Below are positions 35,127 to 47,448 of a stretch of 64,000 nt of DNA, piece after piece. Origin of the DNA: Bacteroidota bacterium (GTDB lineage Bacteria; Bacteroidota; Bacteroidia; NS11-12g; UBA9320); NCBI GenBank assembly GCA_013359235.1, contig JABWCE010000005.1:98182-162181 (forward strand), written 5' to 3'. The translations under genes and the position numbers were made by a program. Under the pieces are notes generated by a model, which saw only the letters and a program-made list of their open reading frames with translations, did not search any database and had not been told where the DNA came from. How positions within the stretch are numbered: position 1 is the first letter of the stretch; each line of letters begins with the position of its first letter.

Positions 35127-35930
35127 ATGAAAAATAAACATTCTTTTTTAACATTCTTTTTAATATCGCTATTAGGCTTGTCATGTGTAAAAGTGCCAAT
35201 TACCGGAAGAAGACAAACTAATTTGTTGCCAGAAGTAAACTTAATGTCAATGGCGTTGACAAATTACAACCAAATTTTAACATCGAGCAAAGTAGTTTCA
35301 AGTGGGGCTAATGCAGAATCAGTTAAAAAAGTTGGAGAAAAAATCTCAAAAGCTGTAACTTCTTATATGAATTCGCATGGATATTCCAAAAGAGTTGCAA
35401 ATTATAAATGGGAATTTAATCTTATTGAAAATCCCACTGTAAATGCCTGGTGTATGCCCGGAGGAAAGGTAGCATTTTATACAGGAATTTTGCCAATATG
35501 TAAAGACGAAAGTGGTATTGCCGTGGTTATGGGGCACGAGATTGCTCATGCAATAGCAAGACACGGTAACGAAAGAATGAGTCAATTGCTTTTGGTACAA
35601 CTTGGAGGAATTACCCTTGATGTTGCAACCTCTACAAAACCAAACGAAACTCGTCAATTATTTCAATTAGCTTATGGTGTAGGCTCTACATTAGGCATAA
35701 TGTTGCCTTATTCTCGTAAGCATGAAAGCGAAGCTGACAGGATGGGAATAATTTTTATGGCTATGGCAGGTTACAACCCACAAGAAGCACCTGCATTTTG
35801 GGAAAGAATGAAAAATGCCGGAGGTGCAAAGGTGCCTGAATTACTAAGTACTCACCCCAATCCTGAAAATAGGATTAAACAATTAAATAAATATATGAGT
35901 GAAGCATTAAAATATTATAAACCGAATTAA
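35127..35930 (+). CDS. M48-family metallopeptidase lipoprotein
   Basis: This 267-residue zinc peptidase has a lipoprotein signal (LLGLSCVKVP, Cys at about 20) followed by ITGRRQTNLLPE, as in BepA/YfgC/LoiP-type envelope proteases. The zinc motif is HEIAHAIARHGNERMSQ (HExxH), with the third ligand in KHESEADRMG. It ends with the STHPNPENRIKQL segment typical of the family. Such proteases help remove misfolded outer-membrane proteins. It ends one base before the convergent M42 gene. Confidence 0.9.
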   Translation: MKNKHSFLTFFLISLLGLSCVKVPITGRRQTNLLPEVNLMSMALTNYNQILTSSKVVSSGANAESVKKVGEKISKAVTSYMNSHGYSKRVANYKWEFNLIENPTVNAWCMPGGKVAFYTGILPICKDESGIAVVMGHEIAHAIARHGNERMSQLLLVQLGGITLDVATSTKPNETRQLFQLAYGVGSTLGIMLPYSRKHESEADRMGIIFMAMAGYNPQEAPAFWERMKNAGGAKVPELLSTHPNPENRIKQLNKYMSEALKYYKPN

Positions 35931-35931
35931 A

Positions 35932-37002
35932 TTATTTAATATATCTGAAATCTTGTCCGTTTTTAATGCTTAAAACTGTTTCATAAATAAGTTTAATTAC
36001 GTTTTCAATATCGTCTTTATGAACAGTTTCTACAGTAGTGTGCATATATTTCAAAGGCAACGAAATAAGTGCAGAAGGCACACCTTCTGATGAATATGCA
36101 AACATATCGGTATCGGTTCCTGTACTTCTGGCAGTAGCGTGAAACTGATATTCTATTTTGTTTTTTTCTGCCACCTCTCTAAGCAATTTTAATACATTAT
36201 TATGCACGGCGGGTCCAACTGTAAGAGTCGGACCTTTGCCACATGATATGTCACCTTGGTCTTTTTTGCTGTACATAGGAGAATTTGTATCGTGTGTTAC
36301 ATCAGTTACAATTGCTACATCAGGTTTTAATTTTCTTGAAATCATTTCGGCACCACGAAGCCCTATTTCTTCCTGAACAGAGTTTACAACATAAAGGGTA
36401 AATGGTAATGTTTTCTTATTCTCTTTCAAAAGCCTTGCTACTTCAGCAATCATAAAACCTCCAATTTTATTATCCAATGCTCTGCCAACAATAAAATCTT
36501 TGTTGAGTTCCATCATTTCATCTACAAATGTGATAACGGTACCAGGTCTTATTCCCATTTTTATAACTTCATCTTTACTTTTAGCGCCACAATCAATAAA
36601 AATATTTTTTAAAGAAGGAATATCTTCTTTGCCCGGCTCTCTAACATGTATTGCTGGCCAACCAAAAATTCCCTTAACTATTCCATTATCGCCATGAATA
36701 TTTACTCTCATACTCGGTGCAATCTGGTGATCAGACCCTCCATTTCTTATAACATAAATATATCCTTCGGGAGTTATATAATTTACAAACCACGAAATTT
36801 CATCAGCATGTGCTTCAATCACAACCTTATATTTTTTATCTGGATTTATTACTCCTACTGCAGTTCCATAATTATCTACTATATGTTTATCAATGTAAGG
36901 TTTTAAGTAATCTAACCATATTTGTTGGCCTGACGATTCATAACCTGTTGGTGAAGCATTATTCAAATAGGTTTTTAAAAATTTTTTTGATTCTTTTCTC
37001 AT
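35932..37002 (-). CDS. M42-family aminopeptidase/endoglucanase-like peptidase
   Basis: This co-catalytic metallopeptidase of 356 residues trims peptides, usually as a tetrahedral cytosolic assembly. Landmarks are VIEAHADEISWFV (metal His/Asp), NGGSDHQIAP, GRALDNKIGG (bridging Asp), VQEEIGLRGAEM (catalytic Glu pair), IVTDVTHD (metal Asp) and the C-terminal MHTTVETVHKDDI (metal His). No signal peptide is seen, so it acts in the cytosol. The set of ligands is complete. Confidence 0.9.
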   Translation of the reverse strand: MRKESKKFLKTYLNNASPTGYESSGQQIWLDYLKPYIDKHIVDNYGTAVGVINPDKKYKVVIEAHADEISWFVNYITPEGYIYVIRNGGSDHQIAPSMRVNIHGDNGIVKGIFGWPAIHVREPGKEDIPSLKNIFIDCGAKSKDEVIKMGIRPGTVITFVDEMMELNKDFIVGRALDNKIGGFMIAEVARLLKENKKTLPFTLYVVNSVQEEIGLRGAEMISRKLKPDVAIVTDVTHDTNSPMYSKKDQGDISCGKGPTLTVGPAVHNNVLKLLREVAEKNKIEYQFHATARSTGTDTDMFAYSSEGVPSALISLPLKYMHTTVETVHKDDIENVIKLIYETVLSIKNGQDFRYIK

Positions 37003-37236
37003 TATTTATTTTTTGATTTTTTTGGCAAAAATAGCAATGTTATTCAAGATTAATAAAACCAAATTGATTATAATGCAAAACAAATTAATTGATAAGTAGA
37101 TTTTACTGGCTATTTCAATAACTGTAAATGTTTTTTAAATGAAAAAGATTTTCAACAACCATTCAATTTATGTCTAAATGTCAGTAAAAATTATTTGGCA
37201 TTTGTATTGTTTTTTAAATTGAAAAAAAAATAAAAA
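37003..37236. other. Divergent intergenic region between the M42 peptidase and dnaK
   Basis: This 234-base gap must carry promoters for both strands. It is very AT-rich. I see TTTG boxes near 37194 and 37201 but no perfect TAnnTTTG and no CIRCE-type heat-shock palindrome. Confidence 0.5.
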
Positions 37237-39150
37237 ATGAGTAAAGTAATAGGCATAGACTTAGGAACAACAAATTCATGTGTAGCAGTATTAGAAGGAA
37301 GCGAACCTGTAGTTATACCCAATAACGAAGGACAAAGAACTACTCCATCAATCGTTGCATTTCTGGATAATGGAAATGGCGAACGCAAAGTTGGCGACCC
37401 TGCTAAAAGACAAGCTATAACAAACCCTCAAAATACAATTTCTTCAATAAAAAGATTTATGGGAAGAAAATACAGCGAAGTGTCAGAGGAGATGAAAAAC
37501 ATAACCTACAAAATAACTAAGGGCGATAATGACACCCCAAGAGTTCAGATAGGTGAAAGAAAATACACTCCACAGGAAATTTCGGCAATTGTTCTTCAAA
37601 AAATGAAGAAAACAGCCGAAGATTATCTTGGTCAGGAAGTTTCGAGAGCAGTAATAACAGTACCTGCGTATTTTAACGATGCTCAACGTCAAGCGACCAA
37701 AGAAGCCGGTGAAATTGCAGGGTTAAAAGTTGAAAGAATTGTAAACGAACCGACAGCGGCAGCTCTTGCTTATGGGCTTGACAAACGGTCTAAAGATATG
37801 AAAATTGCCGTTTATGATTTGGGCGGAGGTACATTTGATATTTCAATTCTTGAATTGGGAGATGGTGTTTTCGAGGTGAAATCAACAAATGGCGATACTC
37901 ATCTTGGAGGCGATGATTTTGACAGAGTAATTATTGATTGGCTTGCAGAAGAATTTTTGAAAGATGAACGTATAGATTTGAGAAAAGACCCAATGGCACA
38001 TCAAAGGCTTAAAGAAGCTGCCGAGAAAGCTAAAATAGAACTTTCGAGTGCAATGCAAACCGAAATAAATCTTCCGTACATTATGCCGGTTGATGGAATT
38101 CCAAAACATCTTGTAAAAACTTTGACAAGAGCAAAATTCGAACAATTGTCAGATAAATTAGTACAAAGATCGCTTGAACCATGTAAGCAAGCGGTAAAAG
38201 ACTCAGGTTATTCAACATCTGAAATTGATGAAGTGATTTTGGTTGGGGGTTCTACTCGTATTCCTATAATTCAAAAAATTGTTAAAGATTTTTTCGGTAA
38301 AGAACCTTCAAAAGGTGTAAATCCTGACGAAGTAGTAGCAGTAGGTGCAGCTATTCAAGGTGCAGTACTTACTGGTGAAGTTAAAGATGTTTTATTACTT
38401 GATGTTACACCACTTTCACTTGGAATTGAAACAATGGGCGGGGTGATGACAAGGCTGATTGATTCTAATACAACTATTCCAACAAAGAAAAGTGAAGTTT
38501 TCAGTACTGCAAGCGATAATCAACCATCGGTAGAAATTCATGTTTTACAGGGAGAACGTTCAATGGCAAGAGATAATAAAACTATAGGTAGATTTCATCT
38601 TGACGGAATACCTTCTGCACCTCGTGGTATTCCAAAAATTGAGGTAACTTTTGATATTGATGCAAATGGTATTTTGAATGTAAGTGCAAAAGATCAAGGT
38701 ACCGGTAAAGAGCAAAAAATAAGAATTGAAGCATCGTCAGGACTTAGTAAAGATGAAATAGAAAAAATGAAGAGAGAAGCAGAAGCAAATGCTGAATCTG
38801 ATAAAAAAGCTAAAGAAGAAATTGAAAAGCTTAATGCTGCTGATTCTCTTGTATTTCAAACCGAAAAACAATTGACAGAATTTGGCGACAAAATACCAGC
38901 CGATAAAAAAGATGCAATTGTGAATGCAAAGGAAGAATTGAAAAAAGCACATCAAAACAAAGATATGGCTGCAATAGAAACCGCAACCGAAGCCTTAAAT
39001 AAGGCATGGGAATCTGCATCACAAGATTTATACAATGCACAACAACAACAGCAGCAATCTCAAAATAATCCTACTAATGGAAGTGATACAAACACAGCAA
39101 ATGCTGCAAATGATACAGTTCAGGATGTTGATTTTGAAGAAGTAAAATAA
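37237..39150 (+). CDS. dnaK: Molecular chaperone DnaK (Hsp70)
   Basis: The ATP-driven chaperone has 637 residues. Its actin-like ATPase domain (1-380) has [53 protein letters not shown] and [10 protein letters not shown]. The linker is [16 protein letters not shown], and the substrate domain and helical lid end in a Gln/Asn-rich tail and DVDFEEVK, the usual bacterial C-terminus. No grpE or dnaJ is adjacent. A terminator follows directly. Confidence 0.97.
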   Translation: MSKVIGIDLGTTNSCVAVLEGSEPVVIPNNEGQRTTPSIVAFLDNGNGERKVGDPAKRQAITNPQNTISSIKRFMGRKYSEVSEEMKNITYKITKGDNDTPRVQIGERKYTPQEISAIVLQKMKKTAEDYLGQEVSRAVITVPAYFNDAQRQATKEAGEIAGLKVERIVNEPTAAALAYGLDKRSKDMKIAVYDLGGGTFDISILELGDGVFEVKSTNGDTHLGGDDFDRVIIDWLAEEFLKDERIDLRKDPMAHQRLKEAAEKAKIELSSAMQTEINLPYIMPVDGIPKHLVKTLTRAKFEQLSDKLVQRSLEPCKQAVKDSGYSTSEIDEVILVGGSTRIPIIQKIVKDFFGKEPSKGVNPDEVVAVGAAIQGAVLTGEVKDVLLLDVTPLSLGIETMGGVMTRLIDSNTTIPTKKSEVFSTASDNQPSVEIHVLQGERSMARDNKTIGRFHLDGIPSAPRGIPKIEVTFDIDANGILNVSAKDQGTGKEQKIRIEASSGLSKDEIEKMKREAEANAESDKKAKEEIEKLNAADSLVFQTEKQLTEFGDKIPADKKDAIVNAKEELKKAHQNKDMAAIETATEALNKAWESASQDLYNAQQQQQQSQNNPTNGSDTNTANAANDTVQDVDFEEVK

Positions 39151-39175
39151 TTGTCAAATATTAAATTAGTTTTAT

Positions 39176-39205
39176 AAAAAGCGACTTTAGGGTCGCTTTT
39201 TTTTT
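39176..39205 (+). terminator. Rho-independent terminator after dnaK
   Basis: AAAAAGCGAC (39176-39185) pairs with GTCGCTTTTT (39192-39201), with a six-base loop and T run to 39205. Confidence 0.85.
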
Positions 39206-39226
39206 ACATTTGCAAAAAACAGTAGA

Positions 39227-41440
39227 ATGAAAATATTCACACTTTTATCCTTTTTGATTTTTAGTACAATAAGCCTCTATTCTCAAAATTCTGTGATTTC
39301 AAAAATTACAGACAGTAAAACATCAGAACCTTTGCCCGGTGCAGTACTTATAATTAAAAAAACAAATTTTTCGGCAATAAGTAATATTGATGGATTAGTT
39401 TCATTAAACAATATACCCAATGGTGAGTATATTTTTTATTTTAAACTTTTGGGATACTTGCCAATTGAAGAAAAAATAATTTTGCCATTAGCCGGAATTG
39501 ATACTTTGTTAATAAAACTCACTTCAATTGAAGAAGATTTAGACGAAATTGAAGTTGCATCATTAAGAGGAAACCGAACAATAAAAGATGAGCCGACAAG
39601 AGTAGAATTTATTGCAGGAGAGGAGCTTGAAGAAAAAGCAAATATGAAACCGGGCGATATCAGAATGTTGCTTGCAGAAAGCACCGGAATACAAACACAG
39701 CAAACTTCAGCTACAAGTGCTAATTCTTCTATTAGAATTCAAGGGCTTGATGGCAGATATACTCAAATTTTGAAAGATGGATTTCCGCTATATTCAGGTT
39801 TTTCGGGAAGTTTAGGTTTATTACAAACACCACCGCTAGATTTAAAACAAGCTGAAGTTATCAAAGGCTCTTCATCAACATTATTTGGTGGAGGTGCTAT
39901 AGCCGGAATGGTAAATCTTATTTCAAAAACCCCTGAAGATGGAGATGATTTAAAAGTATTTATTAACGGAACAAGTGCCAAAGGACTTGATATAAATGGT
40001 TTTTATGCAAAAAAGCTAAAAAAGTCAGGTATTACTATGTATGCAGCACTTAATGGTAATAAGGCTTACGACCCGGCAAATATTGGCTTAACAGCTATCC
40101 CGGAATTTTTGAGATACACTTTTAGCCCAAGATTTTATTTTTATCCAAACAAAAAGTTCAAGGCAAATTTGGGTTTTTCTATTATTGAAGAAAACAGAAA
40201 AGGTGGTAATATTGATGCAATTAATGGCAAAATTTCACTTCCTGAATACTATTATGAAAACAATAAAACGAAACGATATACATCAACTTTTGAAACAAAT
40301 TTTAAACTAAATTCAAAGGAAAGTATAAGATTTAAAAGCAGTTTTTCTTACTTTGATAGAAAACTCTCAGAAATGTTTTACAAATTTGAAGGAGAACAGA
40401 AAAATCTTTTTACCGAATTAAATTATTCCTACATTTCGGGTAAACATGAATGGATAGCAGGTGCAAATTATCTTTTTGAAAATTTTAATAATCCCGGTAA
40501 TCCTATTTTATCAGTTTACAATTTGAGTTATCATCTAAATACATTTGGTGTATTTGTGCAAAACAATTTTAAAATAAATAAAAAAATATCAATAGAAAGC
40601 GGCTTGAGAAATGATTATGTTTTAGAATTTGGAAATGCTATACTTCCTCGTATTTCAGCTTTGTTTAAAATCAATCCTTTGCTTACTTCGAGGGTTGGTG
40701 CAGGGTTGGGATACAAAGCTCCTACTGTATTTACTGAATCTACAGAAAAAACTTCATTTAGCGATTTAATACCCATTTCAAAAACAATTAACGAACTTGA
40801 AAAAAGCTATGGTTTTAATGGAGATTTGAATTACCGCACATATTTTGAAAAAAGTAAAATTTCTTTAAATATTAATCAATTATTTTTTTATACAAGAATA
40901 AATGCACCATTGTATTTATTCTTTATAGAAGACCCATTAAACCCTTATTATCAATTAAAAAATTTAAATGGTTTTATTGATACAAAAGGTGCTGAAACCA
41001 ACCTTAAGTTAAGTTTGGGAGATTTTAAATTATTTTTAGGTTACACTTTTACTTTAGCCGAGTTACATTCTAACACTTTGAAAACGCCGATGTATCTTAC
41101 ACCTAAGCATAGAATGAACAATGTACTAATGTATGAAGTAGAAGGTAAATGGAAATTGGGCTTAGAGGCATATTATTTCAGCAGTCAGAAACTTAGTAAT
41201 GGCAATACAGGAAGAAGTTATTGGATATGCGGTTTTATGGCCGAAAAACTTTGGGAAAAATTTTCGGTTTTCATCAACTTTGAAAATTTTTTGGATGTAA
41301 GACAAACCAAATTTGACACTATTTACACAGGAAATATTTCTAACCCTGATTTTAAAGATATTTATGCCCCGTTAGATGGTTTTGTTGTAAATGGAGGAAT
41401 AAAATATTTTCCGTTTGGTGATAAGTGTTGCAAAAAATAG
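39227..41440 (+). CDS. TonB-dependent outer-membrane receptor
   Basis: The 737-residue protein has a signal peptide ending SLYSQ, then a carboxypeptidase-regulatory-like domain (about 22-100, SKITDSKTSEPLPGAVLIIKK). A plug domain (about 115-240) follows with IRIQGLDGRYTQILKDGFPLY and VIKGSSSTLFGGGAIAGMVNL, and then a 22-strand barrel. The barrel motifs and C-terminal FPFGDKC resemble ferric-siderophore or cobalamin/copper receptors, and no SusD partner follows, so polysaccharide uptake is less likely. The substrate is not evident. It starts 22 bases after the dnaK terminator. Confidence 0.88.
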   Translation: MKIFTLLSFLIFSTISLYSQNSVISKITDSKTSEPLPGAVLIIKKTNFSAISNIDGLVSLNNIPNGEYIFYFKLLGYLPIEEKIILPLAGIDTLLIKLTSIEEDLDEIEVASLRGNRTIKDEPTRVEFIAGEELEEKANMKPGDIRMLLAESTGIQTQQTSATSANSSIRIQGLDGRYTQILKDGFPLYSGFSGSLGLLQTPPLDLKQAEVIKGSSSTLFGGGAIAGMVNLISKTPEDGDDLKVFINGTSAKGLDINGFYAKKLKKSGITMYAALNGNKAYDPANIGLTAIPEFLRYTFSPRFYFYPNKKFKANLGFSIIEENRKGGNIDAINGKISLPEYYYENNKTKRYTSTFETNFKLNSKESIRFKSSFSYFDRKLSEMFYKFEGEQKNLFTELNYSYISGKHEWIAGANYLFENFNNPGNPILSVYNLSYHLNTFGVFVQNNFKINKKISIESGLRNDYVLEFGNAILPRISALFKINPLLTSRVGAGLGYKAPTVFTESTEKTSFSDLIPISKTINELEKSYGFNGDLNYRTYFEKSKISLNINQLFFYTRINAPLYLFFIEDPLNPYYQLKNLNGFIDTKGAETNLKLSLGDFKLFLGYTFTLAELHSNTLKTPMYLTPKHRMNNVLMYEVEGKWKLGLEAYYFSSQKLSNGNTGRSYWICGFMAEKLWEKFSVFINFENFLDVRQTKFDTIYTGNISNPDFKDIYAPLDGFVVNGGIKYFPFGDKCCKK

Positions 41441-42433
41441 TCAATCAATTTTTTTTATTAATTCTTCAAAAGCCATTGGTGGCAGCAGGTTTTCGTAAAT
41501 AATTTTATAAGTAAAATCTAAAATAGGCATTTTAACTTTATATTTTTGATTTAATTTATAGATTGACTTAGCAGCATAATACCCTTCTGCAATCATGTTC
41601 ATTTCAATTTGTGCAGATTTTACCGAGTATCCTTTGCCAAGCATATTGCCAAAAGTTCTATTACGGCTAAATTGGGAGTAAGCTGTAACAAGCAAATCGC
41701 CCAAATATGCTGAATCGTTAATATCTCTGCTTATGGGATGAATTACATCAATAAACTTTTTTATTTCACGTATTGCATTCGAAATAAGTACAGCCTGAAA
41801 ATTATCGCCACAACCAAGCCCATGACAAATTCCGCAGGCAATGGCATAAATGTTTTTCAATACAGCACTGTACTCGGTGCCGTAAATATCATCAGAAACG
41901 TTTATTTTTATATATTGATTTGAAAATATTGAATTTATTATTGCCGAAACTTCAGGATTTTCGGATGCAGCAGTAAGATATGATAATTTTTCGAGTGCAA
42001 CTTCTTCTGCATGACACGGACCGGTAATAACCCCAATTTTGCTTTTATCAACTTTTAAATTGTTTTCGAAGTATTCACCGGCAATTTGGCCGGTTTCGGG
42101 TATTAGTCCTTTTATAGCCGAAACAATAATTTTATTTCTGAATGCTGATGTTTTGATTTTTTTTAATTCATTATAAACAAATGCCGATGGAATTACAACA
42201 AACAAAATATCTGATGATTTTACTACATTTTCTATGTTTACTGTTGGCAATATATTTTGAGTTTCAATATAAACCGAAGAAATATAATGCGGATTGTGCT
42301 TATGTGAAATAATATAACTAACGGTTTGTTCTTTGCGAATCCACCAATTTACTTTTTTGCTCCTTTCGTTATCAGAAAGTATTTTGATTATAGCCGTAGC
42401 CCAACTTCCACCTCCTAAAACACCAATATTCAT
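41441..42433 (-). CDS. gpsA: Glycerol-3-phosphate dehydrogenase (NAD(P)+)
   Basis: GpsA makes sn-glycerol-3-phosphate for phospholipid synthesis. The 330-residue protein has the Rossmann motif MNIGVLGGGSWATAIIKIL, PSAFVYNELKK, VSAIKGL, ITGPCHAEEVA, and the catalytic-helix segment VLKNIYAIACGICHGLGCGDN, followed by SDSAYLGDLL-like DINDSAYLGDLLVT. It is convergent with the TonB receptor, with no gap between stop codons, and lies downstream of the groESL terminator. Confidence 0.93.
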   Translation of the reverse strand: MNIGVLGGGSWATAIIKILSDNERSKKVNWWIRKEQTVSYIISHKHNPHYISSVYIETQNILPTVNIENVVKSSDILFVVIPSAFVYNELKKIKTSAFRNKIIVSAIKGLIPETGQIAGEYFENNLKVDKSKIGVITGPCHAEEVALEKLSYLTAASENPEVSAIINSIFSNQYIKINVSDDIYGTEYSAVLKNIYAIACGICHGLGCGDNFQAVLISNAIREIKKFIDVIHPISRDINDSAYLGDLLVTAYSQFSRNRTFGNMLGKGYSVKSAQIEMNMIAEGYYAAKSIYKLNQKYKVKMPILDFTYKIIYENLLPPMAFEELIKKID

Positions 42434-42471
42434 TTGGCGAAAATAATAAACTTACAATACAAAACAATTTC

Positions 42472-42506
42472 AAAAAAAAATCCCAAGCTATTTAGCTTGG
42501 GATTTT
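42472..42506 (-). terminator. Rho-independent terminator of groESL
   Basis: TCCCAAGCT (42481-42489) pairs with AGCTTGGGA (42494-42502). Read on the minus strand, the hairpin is followed by a T run (the A run at 42472-42480). Confidence 0.88.
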
Positions 42507-42527
42507 AATAAAAAAAACTATCTGATT

Positions 42528-44171
<1,644 letters not shown>

Positions 44172-44198
44172 TTATTTTAAATTTCTTTTGATAATTTG

Positions 44199-44468
44199 TT
44201 AAACGATTGCAAGTATATCCGATTCTCTCATAATTAAATAATCTTTGCCTTCTACTTGAATTTCTGTTCCTGAATATTTACCGAACAATACAGTATCGCC
44301 TGGTTTTACTGTAACTGGTTCGTCTTTTTTACCAGGTCCGGCTGCAACTACTGTACCTTTTTGAGGTTTTTCTTTGGCAGTGTCAGGAATGTATATTCCT
44401 CCTGCTGATTTTACTTCGGCCGCTGCGGGCTCTACTAAAACTCTGTCTGATAATGGTTGTATTTTCAT
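44199..44468 (-). CDS. groES: Co-chaperonin GroES (Hsp10)
   Basis: The 89-residue lid protein of GroEL begins [18 protein letters not shown], carries the mobile loop around [18 protein letters not shown], and ends [13 protein letters not shown]. It is the first gene of the groESL operon. The 231-base region upstream (44469-44699), shared with the divergent vWA gene, shows no CIRCE inverted repeat and no TAnnTTTG that I can find on the minus strand. Confidence 0.97.
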   Translation of the reverse strand: MKIQPLSDRVLVEPAAAEVKSAGGIYIPDTAKEKPQKGTVVAAGPGKKDEPVTVKPGDTVLFGKYSGTEIQVEGKDYLIMRESDILAIV

Positions 44469-44699
44469 ATTACTATTATTTTTAATTTTGACGAAATTTT
44501 GCGAATTTTATGCCAAGTGATTTTTTAATTTTTAAAAAGTCAATTTGTCATAAAATTTAATACAGCATTTTTTAAAATTATTACTTTCACCTTTGTTATT
44601 TAGCAGGTATTAGTGTTTTGTATTTCATAATAATAATTTTTTTATTTTTTTATGGAATCAAATTAAAAATGACATCTTTTATTAAAAAATCAACAAAAA

Positions 44700-46634
44700 A
44701 TGAAATATATAATTTTATCAATCATCTCTATTATTAGTTTTTTTTATAATTATTCAGAACCAAAAATTACTTTTTCGGGCAGCGTTATAGATAAATCTTC
44801 TGGAGTATTTATTTATAAGTGTTTAGTAAAGGCAAAAGACAATTCTACAGGCATTTCTTATGAAACCTTTACTGACAAAGATGGAAAATTTAAAATTAAT
44901 CTGGCTAAGGGAAGTTATACAGTTGAATTTTTGAAAAATGAATATGTTTTATACAAAACTATTGTGAATTTTAAATCGGTAAAAGATACAACATTCAGTT
45001 TAGCAGTAAGTTTAACTCCTTTTTCTACCAAGAAGGAAGTTAAAAAAGTTATTAAAATTGATAAATTAGCAAAGTCGCCAAGTAAAAAATCAAGAGGTTA
45101 TAGTGGTGAAGCTACTTTGAAATATGGTGATGAAACCGGGCTTTCGGGTGCATCTGCTTTAAGTATTTCAGAAAGCTATGAAGGAATAAGAGGCGAAAGA
45201 ACAAAATATACAAGTGACGATGTGCCTAAAAATTTGAAGGCAGGTGTTTTGACAGCCGGAGAAATTAATGATTTTAGCAAATGGGTATTATGGAATGATT
45301 TAAGCGAAGGGGAACTAAAAAAATATGTTTCAAACTGGATGATTTTGCCAAGAAAAAGATTTTCGGTACTTGTTACAAATCAAAATAAAAGCCCATTGTA
45401 CGATTTGAATGTTTTCTTAAAAAATGATAAAAATGAAATTGTATGGCAAAGCAAAACCGACAATACAGGTAAAGCCGAACTATGGGCTGATTTGTTTGAC
45501 TCTTCAACAGTTTTAAGGAAAAACTTTTCGTTAGAAGTATTTTACAACAACAAAACCTATAAAATTTCAAAAGCAAAATTATTTGAAGATGGAATTAATA
45601 ATATTACTATCAATACTTCATGCGATAAGAAGAATAATGTAGATATAGTTTTTGCAGTAGATGCAACAGGCTCTATGGGCGATGAAATAAGTTATCTTCA
45701 AACAGAATTATACGATGTTATTGAAAAAATAAAGTTGAATAATGCAGAACTGAATTTGAGAATGGGCAGTTTGTTTTATCGCGATAAAGATGATGAATAT
45801 TTGACAAGAGAGCAAAACCTCACAAATGATATAAATAAAGTAATTGATTTTATAAAAGCACAATCAGCCAATGGAGGTGGTGATGAACCTGAAGCGGTTG
45901 AGGCAGCTTTCGAAAAAATTATTGAAAATTTTGATTGGAGCAGCCAAGCAAGAGCAAGAATCATGTTTTTAGTTTTAGATGCTTCACCACATCAAAATAA
46001 AGAAGTAATTGAAAAAATTCATAACTATACTGTTTTGGCAGCTAAAATGGGGATTAGAATTGTACCTATAGTTTGCAGTGGAATTGATAAATCAGGTGAA
46101 TATCTAATGAGAAGCATTGCTTTGGCTACCAATGGCAACTATGTTTTTCTTACGGATAATTCAGGAATTGGTAACCCACACATTAAACCAAGTACAGACA
46201 AATTTGAAGTTGAAACTTTAAATAAATTATTAATTAGATTGATTCAGCAATACATTTTTATTCCTGAATGCAATAATTCAATTAATACAGCATTAATAGA
46301 CTCTTTACAAAATAATAAGCCTGACAGTTTTTCAAAAGATACATCGTTTATTGATAATTCAGCATTAATTGGTGATACAACAAAAAGTATTGAAAATATA
46401 TATTTAAAATATTATCCAAATCCATGTAAAGGAATATTATATGTTGAAAGCAATAAATTTTACTCTGATATATTTATTACAGATATAAACGGAAAAATCA
46501 TTTTAAAAATAGTACCTGATTTTGGGCAAAAATATATACAAATAGATTTAAGTCAATTCCCGTCAGGCATATATTTTATAAGGTACAACACTGATAAAAA
46601 GTACAAAGCCGGCAAGTTTGTTCTTATACATTAG
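44700..46634 (+). CDS. Secreted von Willebrand factor A protein with a T9SS sorting tail
   Basis: The 644-residue protein has a signal peptide, then a carboxypeptidase-regulatory-like beta domain (about 22-105, FSGSVIDKSSGVFIYKC). A second beta region around 215-300 follows, and then a vWA domain (about 310-500) opening with VDIVFAVDATGSMGDEI, a MIDAS-type metal site. The last 80 residues (YYPNPCKGILYVESNKF, ITDINGKIILKI, FPSGIYFIRY) match type IX secretion C-terminal sorting domains, which predicts export across the outer membrane and cell-surface attachment. Family members bind protein ligands or substrata. It overlaps the convergent TrmH gene by 11 bases. Confidence 0.85.
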   Translation: MKYIILSIISIISFFYNYSEPKITFSGSVIDKSSGVFIYKCLVKAKDNSTGISYETFTDKDGKFKINLAKGSYTVEFLKNEYVLYKTIVNFKSVKDTTFSLAVSLTPFSTKKEVKKVIKIDKLAKSPSKKSRGYSGEATLKYGDETGLSGASALSISESYEGIRGERTKYTSDDVPKNLKAGVLTAGEINDFSKWVLWNDLSEGELKKYVSNWMILPRKRFSVLVTNQNKSPLYDLNVFLKNDKNEIVWQSKTDNTGKAELWADLFDSSTVLRKNFSLEVFYNNKTYKISKAKLFEDGINNITINTSCDKKNNVDIVFAVDATGSMGDEISYLQTELYDVIEKIKLNNAELNLRMGSLFYRDKDDEYLTREQNLTNDINKVIDFIKAQSANGGGDEPEAVEAAFEKIIENFDWSSQARARIMFLVLDASPHQNKEVIEKIHNYTVLAAKMGIRIVPIVCSGIDKSGEYLMRSIALATNGNYVFLTDNSGIGNPHIKPSTDKFEVETLNKLLIRLIQQYIFIPECNNSINTALIDSLQNNKPDSFSKDTSFIDNSALIGDTTKSIENIYLKYYPNPCKGILYVESNKFYSDIFITDINGKIILKIVPDFGQKYIQIDLSQFPSGIYFIRYNTDKKYKAGKFVLIH

Positions 46635-47436
46635 AAAAAGTTCTTTGTCTTACGGCTTCAAATAAAACTACTGCGGCAGAGTTTGATACATTCATTGAAT
46701 CAACTTTGCCGTATTGAGGTATGATAATTCTATTAAAATTGTGATTTAGCCATTCATTATTTATTCCAATTGCTTCTGAGCCGACAACTATAGCTGTAGC
46801 TCGTGTAAAATCATTTTTAAAATAAATGTTTGATGCTTCAAGATATGTTAAATAAACATTTATATCTTGACTTTCTAAAAAATTTATACATTCAGAAATG
46901 CTGCTTATAATTACTTTTTGAGTAAAAACAGCGCCAAGACTTGCTCTTATACAATTGGGGTTGAATAAATCAGTTGCTGCATCTGTAACTATTATCAAAT
47001 CAACATTTGCTGCATCACAGGTTCTAAGCATGGCACCGAGATTACCGGGTTTTTCAACACTATCAATTACCAAAATTATTGGATTGGGTGAGTTTAAAAT
47101 TTTTGAAACTTGATTTAAGGAGAAATATACAGGTTTTGCAATTGCAAGACAATTCTTTATTCCCTTTCTATAAACAAGCGTATTAAAAACTTCTTCTGAT
47201 ACTTCAGTAAAACTAAAATTATTAGAAATTTGAAGCTCATTTTTCAAGGTTATTTCTGAAATATATTTACTGCAATAAAGAATTTTAATAATTTCAAATC
47301 CTGAATTTACAGCATGTTTACATTCTCTGATACCTTCAATTACAATAAGGTTTTGCTCAGTTCGTTCTTTGTGTTTATTTAGTTTTTTTAAATTTTTAAT
47401 TAATGGGTTCTGAAAACTTGATATAAATTCAGACAT
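46624..47436 (-). CDS. TrmH/SpoU-family RNA 2'-O-methyltransferase
   Basis: The 270-residue SPOUT enzyme has an N-terminal substrate-binding domain (SSFQNPLIKNLKKLNKHKER, VIEGIRECKHAV) and the C-terminal trefoil-knot domain with the three family motifs: VEKPGNLGAMLRTCDAA, IVVGSEAIGIN and DSMNVSNSAAVVLFEA. It methylates ribose in rRNA or tRNA. The exact nucleotide (for example the 23S G2251 target of RlmB) cannot be stated. Confidence 0.9.
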   Translation of the reverse strand: MSEFISSFQNPLIKNLKKLNKHKERTEQNLIVIEGIRECKHAVNSGFEIIKILYCSKYISEITLKNELQISNNFSFTEVSEEVFNTLVYRKGIKNCLAIAKPVYFSLNQVSKILNSPNPIILVIDSVEKPGNLGAMLRTCDAANVDLIIVTDAATDLFNPNCIRASLGAVFTQKVIISSISECINFLESQDINVYLTYLEASNIYFKNDFTRATAIVVGSEAIGINNEWLNHNFNRIIIPQYGKVDSMNVSNSAAVVLFEAVRQRTFSNV

Positions 47437-47448
47437 AACTGTAAAACC

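Noticed and set aside
44469..44699. CIRCE-type heat-shock operator upstream of groES
   Set aside because: No TTAGCACTC/GAGTGCTAA inverted repeat is present on either strand.
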